In this document: one piece after another, positions 35,024 to 44,731 of the stretch | How positions within the stretch are numbered: the first letter of the stretch is position 1 | Layout: every line of letters starts with the position of its first letter | Source of the DNA: an uncultured Acetatifactor sp. | GTDB lineage: Bacteria > Bacillota > Clostridia > Lachnospirales > Lachnospiraceae | Assembly: GCA_947629645.1 (NCBI GenBank) | Contig: CANREV010000002.1 | Span: 1-64,000, forward strand | Direction of reading: 5' to 3' | Length of the DNA stretch: 64,000 nt | The notes under the pieces: model-generated | What the model was told of the DNA's origin: nothing | Database searches by the model: none | The model's input: the letters and a program-made list of their open reading frames with translations, nothing else | Program-made: the position numbers and the translations under genes

Positions 35024-35182
35024 TAAAAATACCGTACATCCGGCGCGCGCGACTCCACCCGGGGTCCTCACGGCACATGGGAGCTTCCGTTTAGTGCTGC
35101 TTTGTTCCCAACCTGACACGGTTCGCGGATTCCCATTGCGTGAGACCGAATTTCATCATCGCACGACACCGAAATGTACGGC
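35024..35182 (-). ncRNA. ffs: Signal recognition particle RNA (4.5S/SRP RNA)
   Basis: Read on the minus strand, the conserved S-domain core GTGTCAGGTTGGGAACAAAGC is followed by AGCACTAAA. The GGAA tetraloop (35105-35108) is closed by TG/CA in place of the usual CC/GG, a compensatory change that supports the fold. The outer helices pair GGTCTCACG with CGTGAGGACC, ATGGGA with TCCCAT, and CCGTACATTTCGG with CCGGATGTACGG, the last followed by a short T run. The RNA, about 159 nt, would bind Ffh for protein targeting. It is directly behind tadA, a common arrangement. The ends are estimates. Confidence 0.85.
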
Positions 35183-35191
35183 TTTTACAGT

Positions 35192-35701
35192 TTAGCTGTT
35201 TCCGGGCGATTTGTCAAGGGATGAAGTGTTTTTATTCCTGATCCGCAGCTCGGCAAAAAAATTCTTCAAAAGATCGCTGCATTCCTGCTCCAGGATACCT
35301 CTGGTAACAGACGCCTGATGATTGAATTTTGGCGTCTCCAGTATATTCAGAACAGAGCCCGCGCATCCGGCCTTCGGGTTCATGCAGCCGATGACGACTT
35401 CAGGGATTCTGGCCTGGATGACGGCTCCGGCGCACATCTGACAGGGCTCTAAGGTGACGTAGAGGGTGCACTCCTCCAACCGCCAGTCCCCAATATATTT
35501 GCTGGCCCTGCGGATCGCCGTGATCTCCGCGTGGGAAAGCGTGTTTTTATCTGTATTGCGGCGGTTATAGCCCCGCCCGATGATCTTTCCCTCATGGACA
35601 ATGACGCAGCCGATGGGCACTTCTCCCAGGGCATACGCTTTTTTCGCCTGTTTCAAGGCTTCTTTCATATATTTTTCCTGAATGCTTTTTATGCGGGTCA
35701 T
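35192..35701 (-). CDS. tadA: tRNA-specific adenosine deaminase
   Basis: TadA, 169 aa, converts A34 to inosine in tRNA-Arg(ACG). The zinc site is visible as HAEITAI (His and the catalytic Glu) and PCQMCAGA (two Cys). The N-terminal segment MKEALKQAKKAYALGEVPIGCVIV is typical. The SRP RNA follows 10 bp after the stop on the same strand, so it may be read from a tadA transcript or from a promoter within tadA. The start has no strong ribosome site; an internal ATG at residue 12 (MKEALK) is possible. Confidence 0.95.
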   Translation of the reverse strand: MTRIKSIQEKYMKEALKQAKKAYALGEVPIGCVIVHEGKIIGRGYNRRNTDKNTLSHAEITAIRRASKYIGDWRLEECTLYVTLEPCQMCAGAVIQARIPEVVIGCMNPKAGCAGSVLNILETPKFNHQASVTRGILEQECSDLLKNFFAELRIRNKNTSSLDKSPGNS

Positions 35702-35897
35702 GACGCTCCCCTCGTTTTTTCCCCTGTGTTCCGGTTTTCATGCGGCGGAATGTTCGGCCCGGGCCGTGTTCCGGCTCTTAGGCTTTTATGACGGGCAGGG
35801 TGTATTGTTTCTACAGTATAAAAGTATAAAATGAAAAAGGCGGCGCGTCAATCCGGGAAAGTCCGGGGCAAAGAGGATTTGTCAGGAAACAAGTTGC

Positions 35898-35911
35898 GGA
35901 AAACGCTTTCC
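35898..35911. promoter_or_regulatory. cre-like (CcpA) site upstream of glgP
   Basis: GGAAAACGCTTTCC matches the canonical catabolite-responsive element TGAAAACGCTTTCA at 12 of 14 positions, with the two changes symmetric. It is 93 bp before glgP and 31 bp before a TTGACA box (35942-35947). The rest of the 289-bp gap between tadA and glgP shows no convincing gene. Confidence 0.45.
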
Positions 35912-35990
35912 TGTGATATTCTACAAAAGGTGAGAGATAATTTGACAATTCAGGACATATCTGGCAATAACACGTTGTAAGGAGGGCCCT

Positions 35991-38261
35991 ATGAATCTGG
36001 AAAAGCGTTTCAACGAACTGACAGAAAAACTGTATGGAAAGAATATCGGAGGCTGCACGGACGCCCAGCTGTATCATTGTATTCTGCAGCTGACCAAGGA
36101 AGAGATGGCGGATAAACCCAGGATTTCCGGCAGCAAGAAAGTATATTATATTTCCATGGAATTTTTAATCGGCAAATTGTTATCCAACAATCTGATCAAT
36201 CTGAATCTGTACGAGGAGATGGAGCAGATCCTGAAAAAGTATGGGAAAAAGCTGTCATCGATCGAGGAAGTGGAGCCGGAGCCTTCGCTGGGCAACGGCG
36301 GATTGGGCCGCCTGGCCGCCTGCTTTCTGGACTCTATCGCTACGCTGGGACTGCCCGGCGATGGCATCGGACTGAATTATCATTACGGCTTGTTTAAGCA
36401 GGTATTCCGCAACAAGCTGCAGCAGGCGGAGAAAAACGACTGGATTCAGAAAGATTCCTGGCTGAATAAAACGGACACCAGCTTTACGGTATCTTTCGGC
36501 AATCGGAAGGTGGTTTCCGTACTGTATGACATTGATGTGGCGGGATATGACAACGGATGCAATAAACTGCATCTTTTCGATGTAAGCTCGGTAGACGAGA
36601 GCCTGGTGAAAGAGGGCATTGACTTTGACAAGACGGCAATCGAAAAGAATCTGACGCTGTTTTTGTACCCTGATGATTCCGATGAGGCAGGCAATCTGCT
36701 GCGCATTTATCAGGAGTACTTTATGGTCAGCAACGGCGCCCAGCTGATCGTCAAAGAACTGAAGGAAAGAGGATGCGATCTGCACCGGATGAATGAATAT
36801 GCCGTCATCCAGATCAACGACACCCACCCTACGCTGGTCATTCCCGAACTGATCCGCATTCTGACCTGGGATGAGGGATTTACCATAGAGGACGCGGTTC
36901 AGGTAGTCAGCAAGACCTGCGCTTATACCAACCATACGATTCTGGCGGAGGCGCTGGAGACATGGCCTTTGAGCTATATCGAGAGAGTTGTGCCCCAGCT
37001 TGTCCCGATCATCAAGGAGCTGAGCGCCCGCGTGGCGAAAAAATATACGGATCCCAAGGTACAGATCATAGATCAGGATAAAAAAGTGCATATGGCTCAT
37101 ATTGATATCCATTACGGCTTCAGCGTAAACGGAGTGGCGGCTATCCATACGGATATTCTGAAGGAAACGGAACTGAACCATTTTTATAAACTGTATCCTG
37201 AGAAATTTAACAATAAGACCAACGGAATTACCTTCCGCCGCTGGCTTTTGTCCTGCAACAGGGAACTGGCGGAGTTTTTGACCGAAACCATCGGGGATGG
37301 TTACAAGAAAGATGCGGCTTTGCTGGAGAGACTGTTGACAAGAGCGGATGATACCGCCGTCCTGGATGCCATCGACAGTATCAAACAGCGCAAGAAAGCC
37401 GCGCTGGTGACATATCTGCGGGAAAAAGAAGGTATTGCGGTAGATCCGGATTCCATCTTTGATATTCAGATCAAGCGGCTGCACGAGTACAAACGTCAGC
37501 AGATGAACGCGCTGTATATCATCCATAAATACCTGGAGATCAAACGGGGTAAAAAGCCTGTCCGGCCCGTCACTTTCATTTTCGGCGCAAAGGCGGCTCC
37601 CGCTTATATCATTGCGCAGGATATCATTCATCTTCTGCTGGTGCTGTCCGATATCGTGAATCACGACCCTCAGGTCAGCCCGTATATGAAAGTCGTCATG
37701 GTAGAAAATTACAACGTAAGCTATGCGGAAAAACTGATCCCCGCCTGCGATATCTCCGAGCAGATCTCGCTTGCCTCCAAGGAGGCTTCCGGCACCGGAA
37801 ATATGAAATTCATGTTAAACGGAGCGGTCACCCTGGGGACCAGCGATGGAGCCAATGTGGAGATACATGATCTGGTAGGGGATGACAATATCTACATTTT
37901 CGGCGAAGACAGCGATACGGTCATTGCACATTATGCAAAAGGGGACTATGTGTCCGGGGACTATTATAAGAAGAGCCCTGTGATACGGGAAGCGGTTGAC
38001 TTTATTGTGGGGCCGCAGGCTCTGAAAGCGGGCAGTAAAGAGAATCTGGAGAGGCTTTACCATGAACTGTTAAACAAAGACTGGTTCATGACGCTTTTGG
38101 ATCTGGAGGATTATATTAAAGTAAAGGATCAGGCATTTGCGGATTATGAGAACCGTGCAGCGTGGAAAAAGAAAATGCTGGTAAATATCGCCAAAGCGGG
38201 ATTCTTCTCTTCGGACCGTACCATAGCGGAATACAATAGAGACATCTGGAAATTAAAGTAA
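35991..38261 (+). CDS. glgP: Glycogen/starch phosphorylase
   Basis: GlgP, 756 aa, cuts alpha-1,4-glucans with phosphate to release glucose 1-phosphate, using pyridoxal phosphate. The active-site segments [31 protein letters not shown] and [15 protein letters not shown] (with the PLP-binding Lys) are intact. The length is near that of other Firmicutes enzymes and shorter than the E. coli enzymes. AAGGAGG lies 6 bp before the ATG. A cre-like site lies upstream and a strong terminator follows. malQ, encoded 5 kb downstream, would trim the limit dextrins. Confidence 0.97.
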   Translation: MNLEKRFNELTEKLYGKNIGGCTDAQLYHCILQLTKEEMADKPRISGSKKVYYISMEFLIGKLLSNNLINLNLYEEMEQILKKYGKKLSSIEEVEPEPSLGNGGLGRLAACFLDSIATLGLPGDGIGLNYHYGLFKQVFRNKLQQAEKNDWIQKDSWLNKTDTSFTVSFGNRKVVSVLYDIDVAGYDNGCNKLHLFDVSSVDESLVKEGIDFDKTAIEKNLTLFLYPDDSDEAGNLLRIYQEYFMVSNGAQLIVKELKERGCDLHRMNEYAVIQINDTHPTLVIPELIRILTWDEGFTIEDAVQVVSKTCAYTNHTILAEALETWPLSYIERVVPQLVPIIKELSARVAKKYTDPKVQIIDQDKKVHMAHIDIHYGFSVNGVAAIHTDILKETELNHFYKLYPEKFNNKTNGITFRRWLLSCNRELAEFLTETIGDGYKKDAALLERLLTRADDTAVLDAIDSIKQRKKAALVTYLREKEGIAVDPDSIFDIQIKRLHEYKRQQMNALYIIHKYLEIKRGKKPVRPVTFIFGAKAAPAYIIAQDIIHLLLVLSDIVNHDPQVSPYMKVVMVENYNVSYAEKLIPACDISEQISLASKEASGTGNMKFMLNGAVTLGTSDGANVEIHDLVGDDNIYIFGEDSDTVIAHYAKGDYVSGDYYKKSPVIREAVDFIVGPQALKAGSKENLERLYHELLNKDWFMTLLDLEDYIKVKDQAFADYENRAAWKKKMLVNIAKAGFFSSDRTIAEYNRDIWKLK

Positions 38262-38274
38262 AAAGCAATTTGCG

Positions 38275-38304
38275 AACCCCTCTCCCTGTGAGGAGAGGGG
38301 TTTT
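38275..38304 (+). terminator. Intrinsic terminator after glgP
   Basis: CCCCTCTCC and GGAGAGGGG form a perfect 9-bp stem (extended by AA/TT) with loop CTGTGA, then TTTT. Confidence 0.88.
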
Positions 38305-38332
38305 GCTGTGTCTTAGGATTTTGTGCGCAACG

Positions 38333-38346
38333 TTACAAAAATGTAA
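38333..38346. promoter_or_regulatory. BceR-type box 1, upstream of the response regulator gene
   Basis: TTACA-AAAA-TGTAA is a perfect inverted repeat followed by GTTGAAAAAAGACTG. A -10-like CATAAT (38369-38374) lies 22 bp downstream. The same motif in the same order occurs before the ABC transporter genes (40080). Confidence 0.6.
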
Positions 38347-38404
38347 GTTGAAAAAAGACTGGCGGTGTCATAATATCTATACTTGAAAGATCAGGGGTGC
38401 GAGC

Positions 38405-39064
38405 ATGAAAATTTTTATTGTAGAAGACGAAAAAGAGATACGAAAGGAATTGACTCTTTTGCTGGACAAGTATGGTTATGCCTGTGCCAGCAGCGATGAT
38501 TTCAGAAATATTACCGCCCGTATTCTGGAAGCCCGGCCGGATCTGGTGCTGCTGGATATCAATCTGCCCTATCAGGATGGATATGAAGTGTGCAGGGAAC
38601 TGAGAAAGGAATCGGACGTCCCTGTTATCGTGCTGACCAGCCGGGATACAGATTTCGATGAACTGCTGAGCCTGAATATCGGAGCGGACGACTATGTGGC
38701 AAAGCCTTACAATCCCACGATTCTGCTGCTAAGGATCTCCGCCCTTTTAAAGCGTACCGCAAAGGCCAACAGGGGACAGACCTACCGGAATCTGCAGGTC
38801 AATGTGGCGAGGGGGAGCCTTAGTCTGGAGGACAGAGAGCTGATTCTGACAAAAAACGAAATGATCATTTTCCTGCTGCTATTGGACAGGCAGGGACAGA
38901 TTGTCACTCGGGATGAACTGATGACGGCGCTGTGGGATAACGAGGAGTTTGTCAACGACAATGCCCTGACTGTCAATATCAGCAGGCTGCGCGCAAAACT
39001 TGCCGATTTCGGATATCAGGACGCCATTGTGACCAGAAAGAAACAGGGGTATGTACTGAAATGA
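38405..39064 (+). CDS. OmpR-family response regulator (BceR-like)
   Basis: A 219-aa two-domain regulator. The receiver domain has the acidic pair in VEDEKEI, the phosphoacceptor Asp in LVLLDINLPYQDG and Lys in VAKPY. The C-terminal winged helix (about 125-219) ends NISRLRAKLADFGYQDAI. It overlaps the kinase gene by 4 bp (ATGA). Together with the kinase and the ABC pair, this is the BceRS arrangement, in which antimicrobial peptides trigger transporter expression. Confidence 0.93.
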   Translation: MKIFIVEDEKEIRKELTLLLDKYGYACASSDDFRNITARILEARPDLVLLDINLPYQDGYEVCRELRKESDVPVIVLTSRDTDFDELLSLNIGADDYVAKPYNPTILLLRISALLKRTAKANRGQTYRNLQVNVARGSLSLEDRELILTKNEMIIFLLLLDRQGQIVTRDELMTALWDNEEFVNDNALTVNISRLRAKLADFGYQDAIVTRKKQGYVLK

Positions 39065-40077
39065 AACTGAGAGATTATCTGAGAGACAGGATTTTTGTTT
39101 ATCTGATGCTTTTGTTGTCAGTCGGCCTGCTGCAACTGTTTCTGAGAGCCTTTCGCGTACCGGCAAAGCTTACGGCAGTTGTGGCGGTGATCTTCGCTCT
39201 TTACACAGCAACGACTGAAATCTGGAATTATATGCGCAGGAAAAATTTTTATAATGATCTGAAGGAAAAGCTGGAAGGACTGGATCGCAAATACCTGATC
39301 TCCGAAATGCTGGGAACGCCGTCCTTTTACGAAGGGAAACTGCTTTGCGAGGTGCTGCAGGAATCCAACAGGTCTATGTGCGAGAATATTGCCGGATACC
39401 GCAAAAGCGCGTCCGACTTTCGGGAATTTATCGAGATGTGGGTCCATGAAGTGAAGCTGCCCGTATCCAGTCTGTCATTGATGGCGCACAACCATAAAAA
39501 CGAATTTGCGGATAAAGTGCTGGAACAGACCCGCCGTATCGATGGATATACCGATACGGTGCTCTATTACGCCCGGTCCGAAAATGCGGAGAAAGATTAT
39601 CTGATCAAAGAAGTATCCCTAAGGCGGGCGGTATCCAACGCGGCGGTCAAGAATCGGGAGGATCTTCTGCTGCACCATGTGGAGCTTGGCACAGAGAATC
39701 TGGACGTCACGGTGATGACGGACGGGAAATGGCTGGAATTTATTCTGGGACAGCTTTTTTCCAACAGCATGAAATATACCGCGAAAGACAGACAGGCCGG
39801 CATTACCGTGTCTGCACAGGATTTTTCCGACAGGACAATTCTTCGTTTCCGGGATAATGGCATAGGCATTCCCGAAAGCGATCTGCCCTATATTTTTGAG
39901 AAATCTTTTACGGGGAAAAACGGCAGATCCCAGGCCAGATCTACAGGCATGGGACTTTATATCGTAAAAAATCTCTGCAGCAGGCTGGGACATGTGATCG
40001 AGGCCCGTTCCCAGCGGGGGGAATACACGGAATTTACCATCACTTTTGCTAAAAACGACTTCTATCGTTTCGACTGA
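39061..40077 (+). CDS. BceS-like sensor histidine kinase
   Basis: A 338-aa intramembrane-sensing kinase. Two helices near the N-terminus (VYLMLLLSVGLLQLFL and LTAVVAVIFALYTAT) are joined by a very short loop with no sensor domain, typical of BceS kinases that read the state of their transporter. The phosphoacceptor His is in FIEMWVHEVKLPVSS. The ATPase domain has LFSNSMKYTA, RFRDNGIGIP and GMGLYIV. It is cotranslated with the response regulator. Confidence 0.93.
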   Translation: MKLRDYLRDRIFVYLMLLLSVGLLQLFLRAFRVPAKLTAVVAVIFALYTATTEIWNYMRRKNFYNDLKEKLEGLDRKYLISEMLGTPSFYEGKLLCEVLQESNRSMCENIAGYRKSASDFREFIEMWVHEVKLPVSSLSLMAHNHKNEFADKVLEQTRRIDGYTDTVLYYARSENAEKDYLIKEVSLRRAVSNAAVKNREDLLLHHVELGTENLDVTVMTDGKWLEFILGQLFSNSMKYTAKDRQAGITVSAQDFSDRTILRFRDNGIGIPESDLPYIFEKSFTGKNGRSQARSTGMGLYIVKNLCSRLGHVIEARSQRGEYTEFTITFAKNDFYRFD

Positions 40078-40079
40078 CC

Positions 40080-40094
40080 TTACGAAACTGTAAG
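40080..40094. promoter_or_regulatory. BceR-type box 2, upstream of the ABC transporter genes
   Basis: TTACGAAACTGTAAG followed by ATTGAACGCAGGACTG matches box 1 base for base at most positions. A perfect -10 TATAAT lies at 40127-40132, 33 bp past the repeat and about one helix turn further than in box 1. The -35 region is poor, as expected for an activated promoter. Confidence 0.6.
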
Positions 40095-40207
40095 ATTGAA
40101 CGCAGGACTGACGAATTTGATCTGTTTATAATAAAGTCAGGTTTTGAACCGCGCCGAAGCCTGCAGCGTAAGCTGCCGGAGAACAGAAGCTCCAGAACAG
40201 CCGCGGT

Positions 40208-40984
40208 ATGGAGGTTAAAATGGAACTGCTCAGAATACAGCAGATCGAAAAGTATTATGGAAACAGGTCCAGCCTGACGAAAGCGATCGATGACATTTCG
40301 TTTACGGTGGACGAGAAGGAATTTGTGGCGATCATGGGAGCGTCCGGAAGCGGCAAGACAACGCTGTTAAATTGTATTTCCACCATCGACAGAGTGACGG
40401 CCGGACACATCTGGCTGGAAGATACGGATATCACCACGCTGAAAAGCAGAGAACTGAACAGGTTCCGGCGGGAAAAGCTTGGTTTTATCTTTCAGGATTT
40501 CAATCTTCTGGATACGCTGACGGCTTATGAGAATATCTCTCTTGCCCTGTCCATTCAAAAGCTTCCCGCCAAAAAGATAGAGGAAGAGGTAAGAACAGTG
40601 GCAAGGCAGCTGGATGTGGAGGACGTTCTGTCAAAATACCCCTATCAGATGTCGGGAGGGCAGAAACAGCGGGTGGCTTCGGCAAGAGCCATTGTCACAA
40701 ATCCCAGGCTCATTCTGGCGGATGAACCTACCGGAGCCCTGGACTCCAGGTCTGCGAAACTGCTTTTGGAGCGGTTCAACTATCTGAACAGGGAGCAGGG
40801 CGCCACCATTATGATGGTGACTCATGATTCCTTTACCGCAAGTTACGCCTCGAGAGTTTTGTTTATCAAAGACGGCAGAGTGTTCGATGAGATCGGCAGG
40901 GGAGCGGACAGCCGCAAACAGTTTTTCAATAAGATCATCAGCGTGGTTACGCTTCTGGGAGGTGACGTCAGCGATGCTCTTTAA
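40208..40984 (+). CDS. BceA-like ABC transporter ATP-binding protein
   Basis: A 258-aa ATPase of the MacB/BceA class. Walker A GASGSGKTT, the signature MSGGQKQR and Walker B LILADEPTGALD are intact. It partners the permease gene, which it overlaps by 11 bp. ATG 40208 and ATG 40220 (MELLRIQQIEKYYGN) are both possible; the latter resembles known starts more closely. The module would remove antimicrobial peptides from their membrane targets. Confidence 0.94.
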   Translation: MEVKMELLRIQQIEKYYGNRSSLTKAIDDISFTVDEKEFVAIMGASGSGKTTLLNCISTIDRVTAGHIWLEDTDITTLKSRELNRFRREKLGFIFQDFNLLDTLTAYENISLALSIQKLPAKKIEEEVRTVARQLDVEDVLSKYPYQMSGGQKQRVASARAIVTNPRLILADEPTGALDSRSAKLLLERFNYLNREQGATIMMVTHDSFTASYASRVLFIKDGRVFDEIGRGADSRKQFFNKIISVVTLLGGDVSDAL

Positions 40985-43049
40985 AATCTCATTTCAAAAT
41001 ATCCGGAAAAGCCTGCGGGACTATGCCATTTACTTTTTTACGTTGATTATAGGCGTTTCTGTCTTTTATGTGTTCAACGCCATTGAAGAGCAGTCGGTTT
41101 ATCTGGAAGTTTCTTCAGGCACAAAGGAGATCATCCGCCTCTTGACTTCCATGCTGTCGGGAGTGAGCGTCTTTGTATCCCTGGTGCTGGGGTTTTTGAT
41201 CGTCTATGCAAGCCGTTTTCTCATGAAGCGCAGAAATCGGGAATTTGCGTTGTATCTGCTGCTTGGGATGGGGAAAGGAAAACTCTCGGCAATCCTTCTG
41301 ACGGAAACGCTTCTCATCGGCATCGGCTCGCTGGCGGCTGGACTGTTTGTCGGAGTCGGCTTATCTCAGGTGATGAGCGCGCTGGTAGCGGATCTGTTTG
41401 AAGCGAATATGTCGTCCTATCGGTTTGTCCTGTCCGGGGAGGCTGTTTTAAAGACTATAGTTTATTTTGGCATCATGTATGTGGTAGTGATGCTTTTTGA
41501 CAGCGTTATGGTCAGCAAATACAAGCTCCTTGATCTGATGCAGTCGGACAGAAAGTCAGAGAAACAGCGGCTGAAAAATCCAATCCTCTGTATCGTGGTC
41601 TTTGCGCTTGCCGCAGGGATGCTGGGGTACGCCTATTACCGGGTGGGATTTAAGCCGACCGGCCTCTCGGAGAAACTGGTTCCCAGGTTCATTCTGATGG
41701 GAGCGGCGTCCACGTTTCTGATCTTCTGGTCGGTTTCCGGACTTTTGCTCCATATCATTGCCTCAATGAAAAGGATGTACTTCAAGAGCCTGAACTGTTT
41801 TACGTTTCGGCAGATCAGCAGCAGGATCAACACTATGGTCTGTTCCATGACAGTGATCTGTCTGATGCTGTTTGTGGCCATCTGTACCTTGTCCGCCGCC
41901 TTTTCGATCCGAAATTCGATGAACGCCAATCTTGATGCGCTCTGTCCGGCGGACGCGGCGCTTTACTATGAAGGTTATGACAGGGACAGCGGAAATTCCG
42001 TTTCGGTTAAAGGGCAGGACGGGCTGGATATTGGAGCGATGTATGAGCGGTACGGCTGCGACATAGCGGAAAATTTTTCGGAGTATGTGCAGCTTTCCGT
42101 CTATCATTCGGCTGAGTTTTCCTGGGCGGATTCCTTCGGAGATAAAGCGGAGGAGATTATGACGCAGTATCCTTTTTTAGCTTATGCCACATTGGAAGAT
42201 ATCGTAACGGTCAGCGATTACAACAGACTGATGGAACTCTATGGAAGAGAGCAGCTAAAGCTTGGGAAAGATGAGTACATTCTGCTCTGCGATTTCCAGT
42301 CCATGAAGGAGGTGCGCGACATAGGGCTCGCCGGAGGCGCCGAAATCACGGTGTTCGGTCATTGCTTACAGCCCGCGTACGATCACTGTCTGGATGGTTT
42401 TATTCAGATTTCCTCACAGCATCTCAACACAGGGATTTTCATTGTTCCGGACGAAACGGTGGAGGGCATAGAGCCCATGCAGAGCTTTTTTATCGGCAAT
42501 TACGCGGCGGAATCCGCGGCGGAGAAAGCCGCTGTGGAAGAAAAGGTACGGGAAACTTACGGCTATGTGGCGGGACAAGCGGAACAGGCAGACCCCGACA
42601 GCCGGATCAGGTATTTCTTAACGATCGATACCAAGATGGATATCTCCGAAGCCACCATCGGCTTAGGGGCGCTGGTAGCGCTGCTGGGATTGTATATCGG
42701 ACTTGTGTTCCTCATATCCTGCGGTGTGATTCTGGCGTTAAAACAGCTTTCCGAGAGTATTGACAGCCAGCGCAGATACAGTATGCTCCGAAAGATCGGC
42801 GCGGAGGAAAGGGACATTTCCAGATCGCTGTTTCGCCAGACAGGTCTTTTCTTCTTGCTGCCTTTGCTGCTTGCCTGCGTTCACTCGGTATTCGGCATCA
42901 GGTTCGCCATGGTGTTCTTAGAGATCTTTGGCACCGAAAAAATGCTGGAATCGATTCTGATCACCTCCGGCATTATCCTTCTGATTTATGGAGGATATTT
43001 CCTGATCACTTACCTCTGCGGCAAGTCCATTATCAGGGAGAAAATATAA
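40974..43049 (+). CDS. BceB-like ABC transporter permease
   Basis: A 691-aa permease with about ten membrane helices and a large external loop of about 210 residues between helices 7 and 8 (roughly residues 305-520), the hallmark of BceB-type permeases and the likely peptide-sensing part. The start LFKISFQNIRKSLRDYAIYFF is characteristic. ATG 40974 follows GGGAGGTG with 9 bp spacing; a longer open frame from 40824 runs through the ATPase gene and is rejected. It should signal through the BceS-like kinase. Confidence 0.93.
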   Translation: MLFKISFQNIRKSLRDYAIYFFTLIIGVSVFYVFNAIEEQSVYLEVSSGTKEIIRLLTSMLSGVSVFVSLVLGFLIVYASRFLMKRRNREFALYLLLGMGKGKLSAILLTETLLIGIGSLAAGLFVGVGLSQVMSALVADLFEANMSSYRFVLSGEAVLKTIVYFGIMYVVVMLFDSVMVSKYKLLDLMQSDRKSEKQRLKNPILCIVVFALAAGMLGYAYYRVGFKPTGLSEKLVPRFILMGAASTFLIFWSVSGLLLHIIASMKRMYFKSLNCFTFRQISSRINTMVCSMTVICLMLFVAICTLSAAFSIRNSMNANLDALCPADAALYYEGYDRDSGNSVSVKGQDGLDIGAMYERYGCDIAENFSEYVQLSVYHSAEFSWADSFGDKAEEIMTQYPFLAYATLEDIVTVSDYNRLMELYGREQLKLGKDEYILLCDFQSMKEVRDIGLAGGAEITVFGHCLQPAYDHCLDGFIQISSQHLNTGIFIVPDETVEGIEPMQSFFIGNYAAESAAEKAAVEEKVRETYGYVAGQAEQADPDSRIRYFLTIDTKMDISEATIGLGALVALLGLYIGLVFLISCGVILALKQLSESIDSQRRYSMLRKIGAEERDISRSLFRQTGLFFLLPLLLACVHSVFGIRFAMVFLEIFGTEKMLESILITSGIILLIYGGYFLITYLCGKSIIREKI

Positions 43050-43187
43050 CTGTAATCGAAGTCTCTGCGCCATTTAGCGAGTGACGCGAAACGAAAGAAT
43101 ATATTTCGCTTGAATAATCCGGCTGGTATGGTAATATTATATTTAGGTTGATCAATAAGAGGATACAAAAAGAAACGGAGTCGGGTT

Positions 43188-44681
43188 ATGAGAAAAAGTG
43201 GAGTGCTTCTGCCGGTGGCGAGTCTGCCTTCCAATTACGGGATCGGCTGTTTTTCTAAAGAAGCGTACCGGTTTGTAGACAGATTGAAAGAGGCCGGACA
43301 GTCCTTCTGGCAGATTCTGCCGTTAGGGCCTACCAGTTATGGGGATTCCCCTTATCAGTCGTTTTCCACTTTCGCAGGCAATCCCTATTTTATCGACCCG
43401 GAAGATCTGATCGAGCGAGGCTGGATCACGCGGCGGGAATGCGATGGCTATGATTTTGGAAGTGATGAAGAATCCGTTGATTACGGGAAAATTTACCAAA
43501 ATCGTTTCAAACTGCTTCGGACGGCCTGGCAGAACAGCGGCATAGCGTCCCAGCCGGATTTTCGCAAATTTGTGAAGGAAAACAGTTACTGGCTGGAGGA
43601 CTATTCTTTATATATGGCGGTCAAGGATTCTTTTGACAGCGTTTGCTGGGTGGAATGGGATGAAGATATTAAGACCAGGAAACCTGAGGCGTTAAAAAAA
43701 TATAATAAAAAATTTGCCCGTCAAAAGGAGTTTTATCAATTCCAGCAGTATCTGTTCCGGTGCCAGTGGGAGCGGTTAAAGTCCTATGCCAATCAAAAGG
43801 GGATCCGCATTATTGGCGATATTCCCATCTATGTGGCTTTCGACAGCGCTGATGCCTGGGCGAATCCGGAGCTGTTTCAGTTTGATGAAGGGTGTAATCC
43901 GGTGGCTGTGGCGGGCTGTCCGCCGGATGCTTTTTCGGCAACAGGGCAGCTTTGGGGGAATCCCTTGTATGATTGGGAATATCATCGGCGGACGGGTTTT
44001 GCATGGTGGATCAAACGGCTGGCATCCTGCTATCGGTTGTACGATGTGGTCCGTATCGATCATTTCAGAGCGTTTGATGAATATTATTCTATCCCTGCAG
44101 GAGCTAAGACAGCGGAGCACGGCGTTTGGAAAGCGGGGCCGGGATATGAGTTGTTCGCGGCTATGAAAGAAAAACTTGGGGAAAAAGAGATCATTGCGGA
44201 AGATCTTGGATTTTTGACCCCTTCTGTGATAGAACTGGTAAAGAAATCGGGGTATCCCGGCATGAAGGTATTGCAGTTTGCCTTTGATTCCAGGGAGGAA
44301 AGTGACTATCTTCCACACAATTACGATCGTAATTGCGTGGTTTATACCGGAACCCATGACAATGATACGGTGTTGGGCTGGTATGAGGAACTGGAAAGTA
44401 CCGATAGAGCATTCTGCGACCGCTATCTGAATCTTGCAAACTGTGATCAGCAGGAGCTTCATTGGGAATTCATTCGCGCCGTGCTGGCCAGCGTGGCGGA
44501 TCTGGCGGTGGTCCCGATCCAGGATTATCTGGGGCTGGGGTCTGAGGCGCGCATCAACACGCCTTCCACATTGGGAAAGAACTGGAAGTGGCGTATGGGG
44601 AAAGATTGTTTTACCGGGGAACTGGCATTGAGAATGCGGAATATGACCGGTTTGTACGGAAGGCTCCCCAGAGAAAGCTGA
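43188..44681 (+). CDS. malQ: 4-alpha-glucanotransferase
   Basis: MalQ, 497 aa, GH77 family, transfers alpha-1,4-glucan chains between maltodextrins. The catalytic residues are in VVRIDHFRAFDEYYSIP (Asp nucleophile), IIAEDLGFL (acid/base Glu) and GTHDNDT (second Asp). The N-terminal segment SYGDSPYQSFSTFAGNPYFID is typical. It is placed to act with GlgP on glycogen. A possible promoter TTGAAT/TAATAT lies near 43109-43136. GGAG is 10 bp before the ATG. Confidence 0.97.
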   Translation: MRKSGVLLPVASLPSNYGIGCFSKEAYRFVDRLKEAGQSFWQILPLGPTSYGDSPYQSFSTFAGNPYFIDPEDLIERGWITRRECDGYDFGSDEESVDYGKIYQNRFKLLRTAWQNSGIASQPDFRKFVKENSYWLEDYSLYMAVKDSFDSVCWVEWDEDIKTRKPEALKKYNKKFARQKEFYQFQQYLFRCQWERLKSYANQKGIRIIGDIPIYVAFDSADAWANPELFQFDEGCNPVAVAGCPPDAFSATGQLWGNPLYDWEYHRRTGFAWWIKRLASCYRLYDVVRIDHFRAFDEYYSIPAGAKTAEHGVWKAGPGYELFAAMKEKLGEKEIIAEDLGFLTPSVIELVKKSGYPGMKVLQFAFDSREESDYLPHNYDRNCVVYTGTHDNDTVLGWYEELESTDRAFCDRYLNLANCDQQELHWEFIRAVLASVADLAVVPIQDYLGLGSEARINTPSTLGKNWKWRMGKDCFTGELALRMRNMTGLYGRLPRES

Positions 44682-44731
44682 CAGTGGAAATTGCGGGCGC
44701 GCTGCGGGAGGCGGTGCGAGAGTAATATGAT

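Noticed and set aside
35831-35980. 49-codon open frame just before glgP
   Set aside because: No ribosome site before its ATG, and it contains the cre-like site and promoter box of glgP; more likely leader sequence.
36255-37664. 469-codon minus-strand frame inside glgP
   Set aside because: Complete shadow of a well-conserved enzyme gene; no ribosome site and no recognisable domain.
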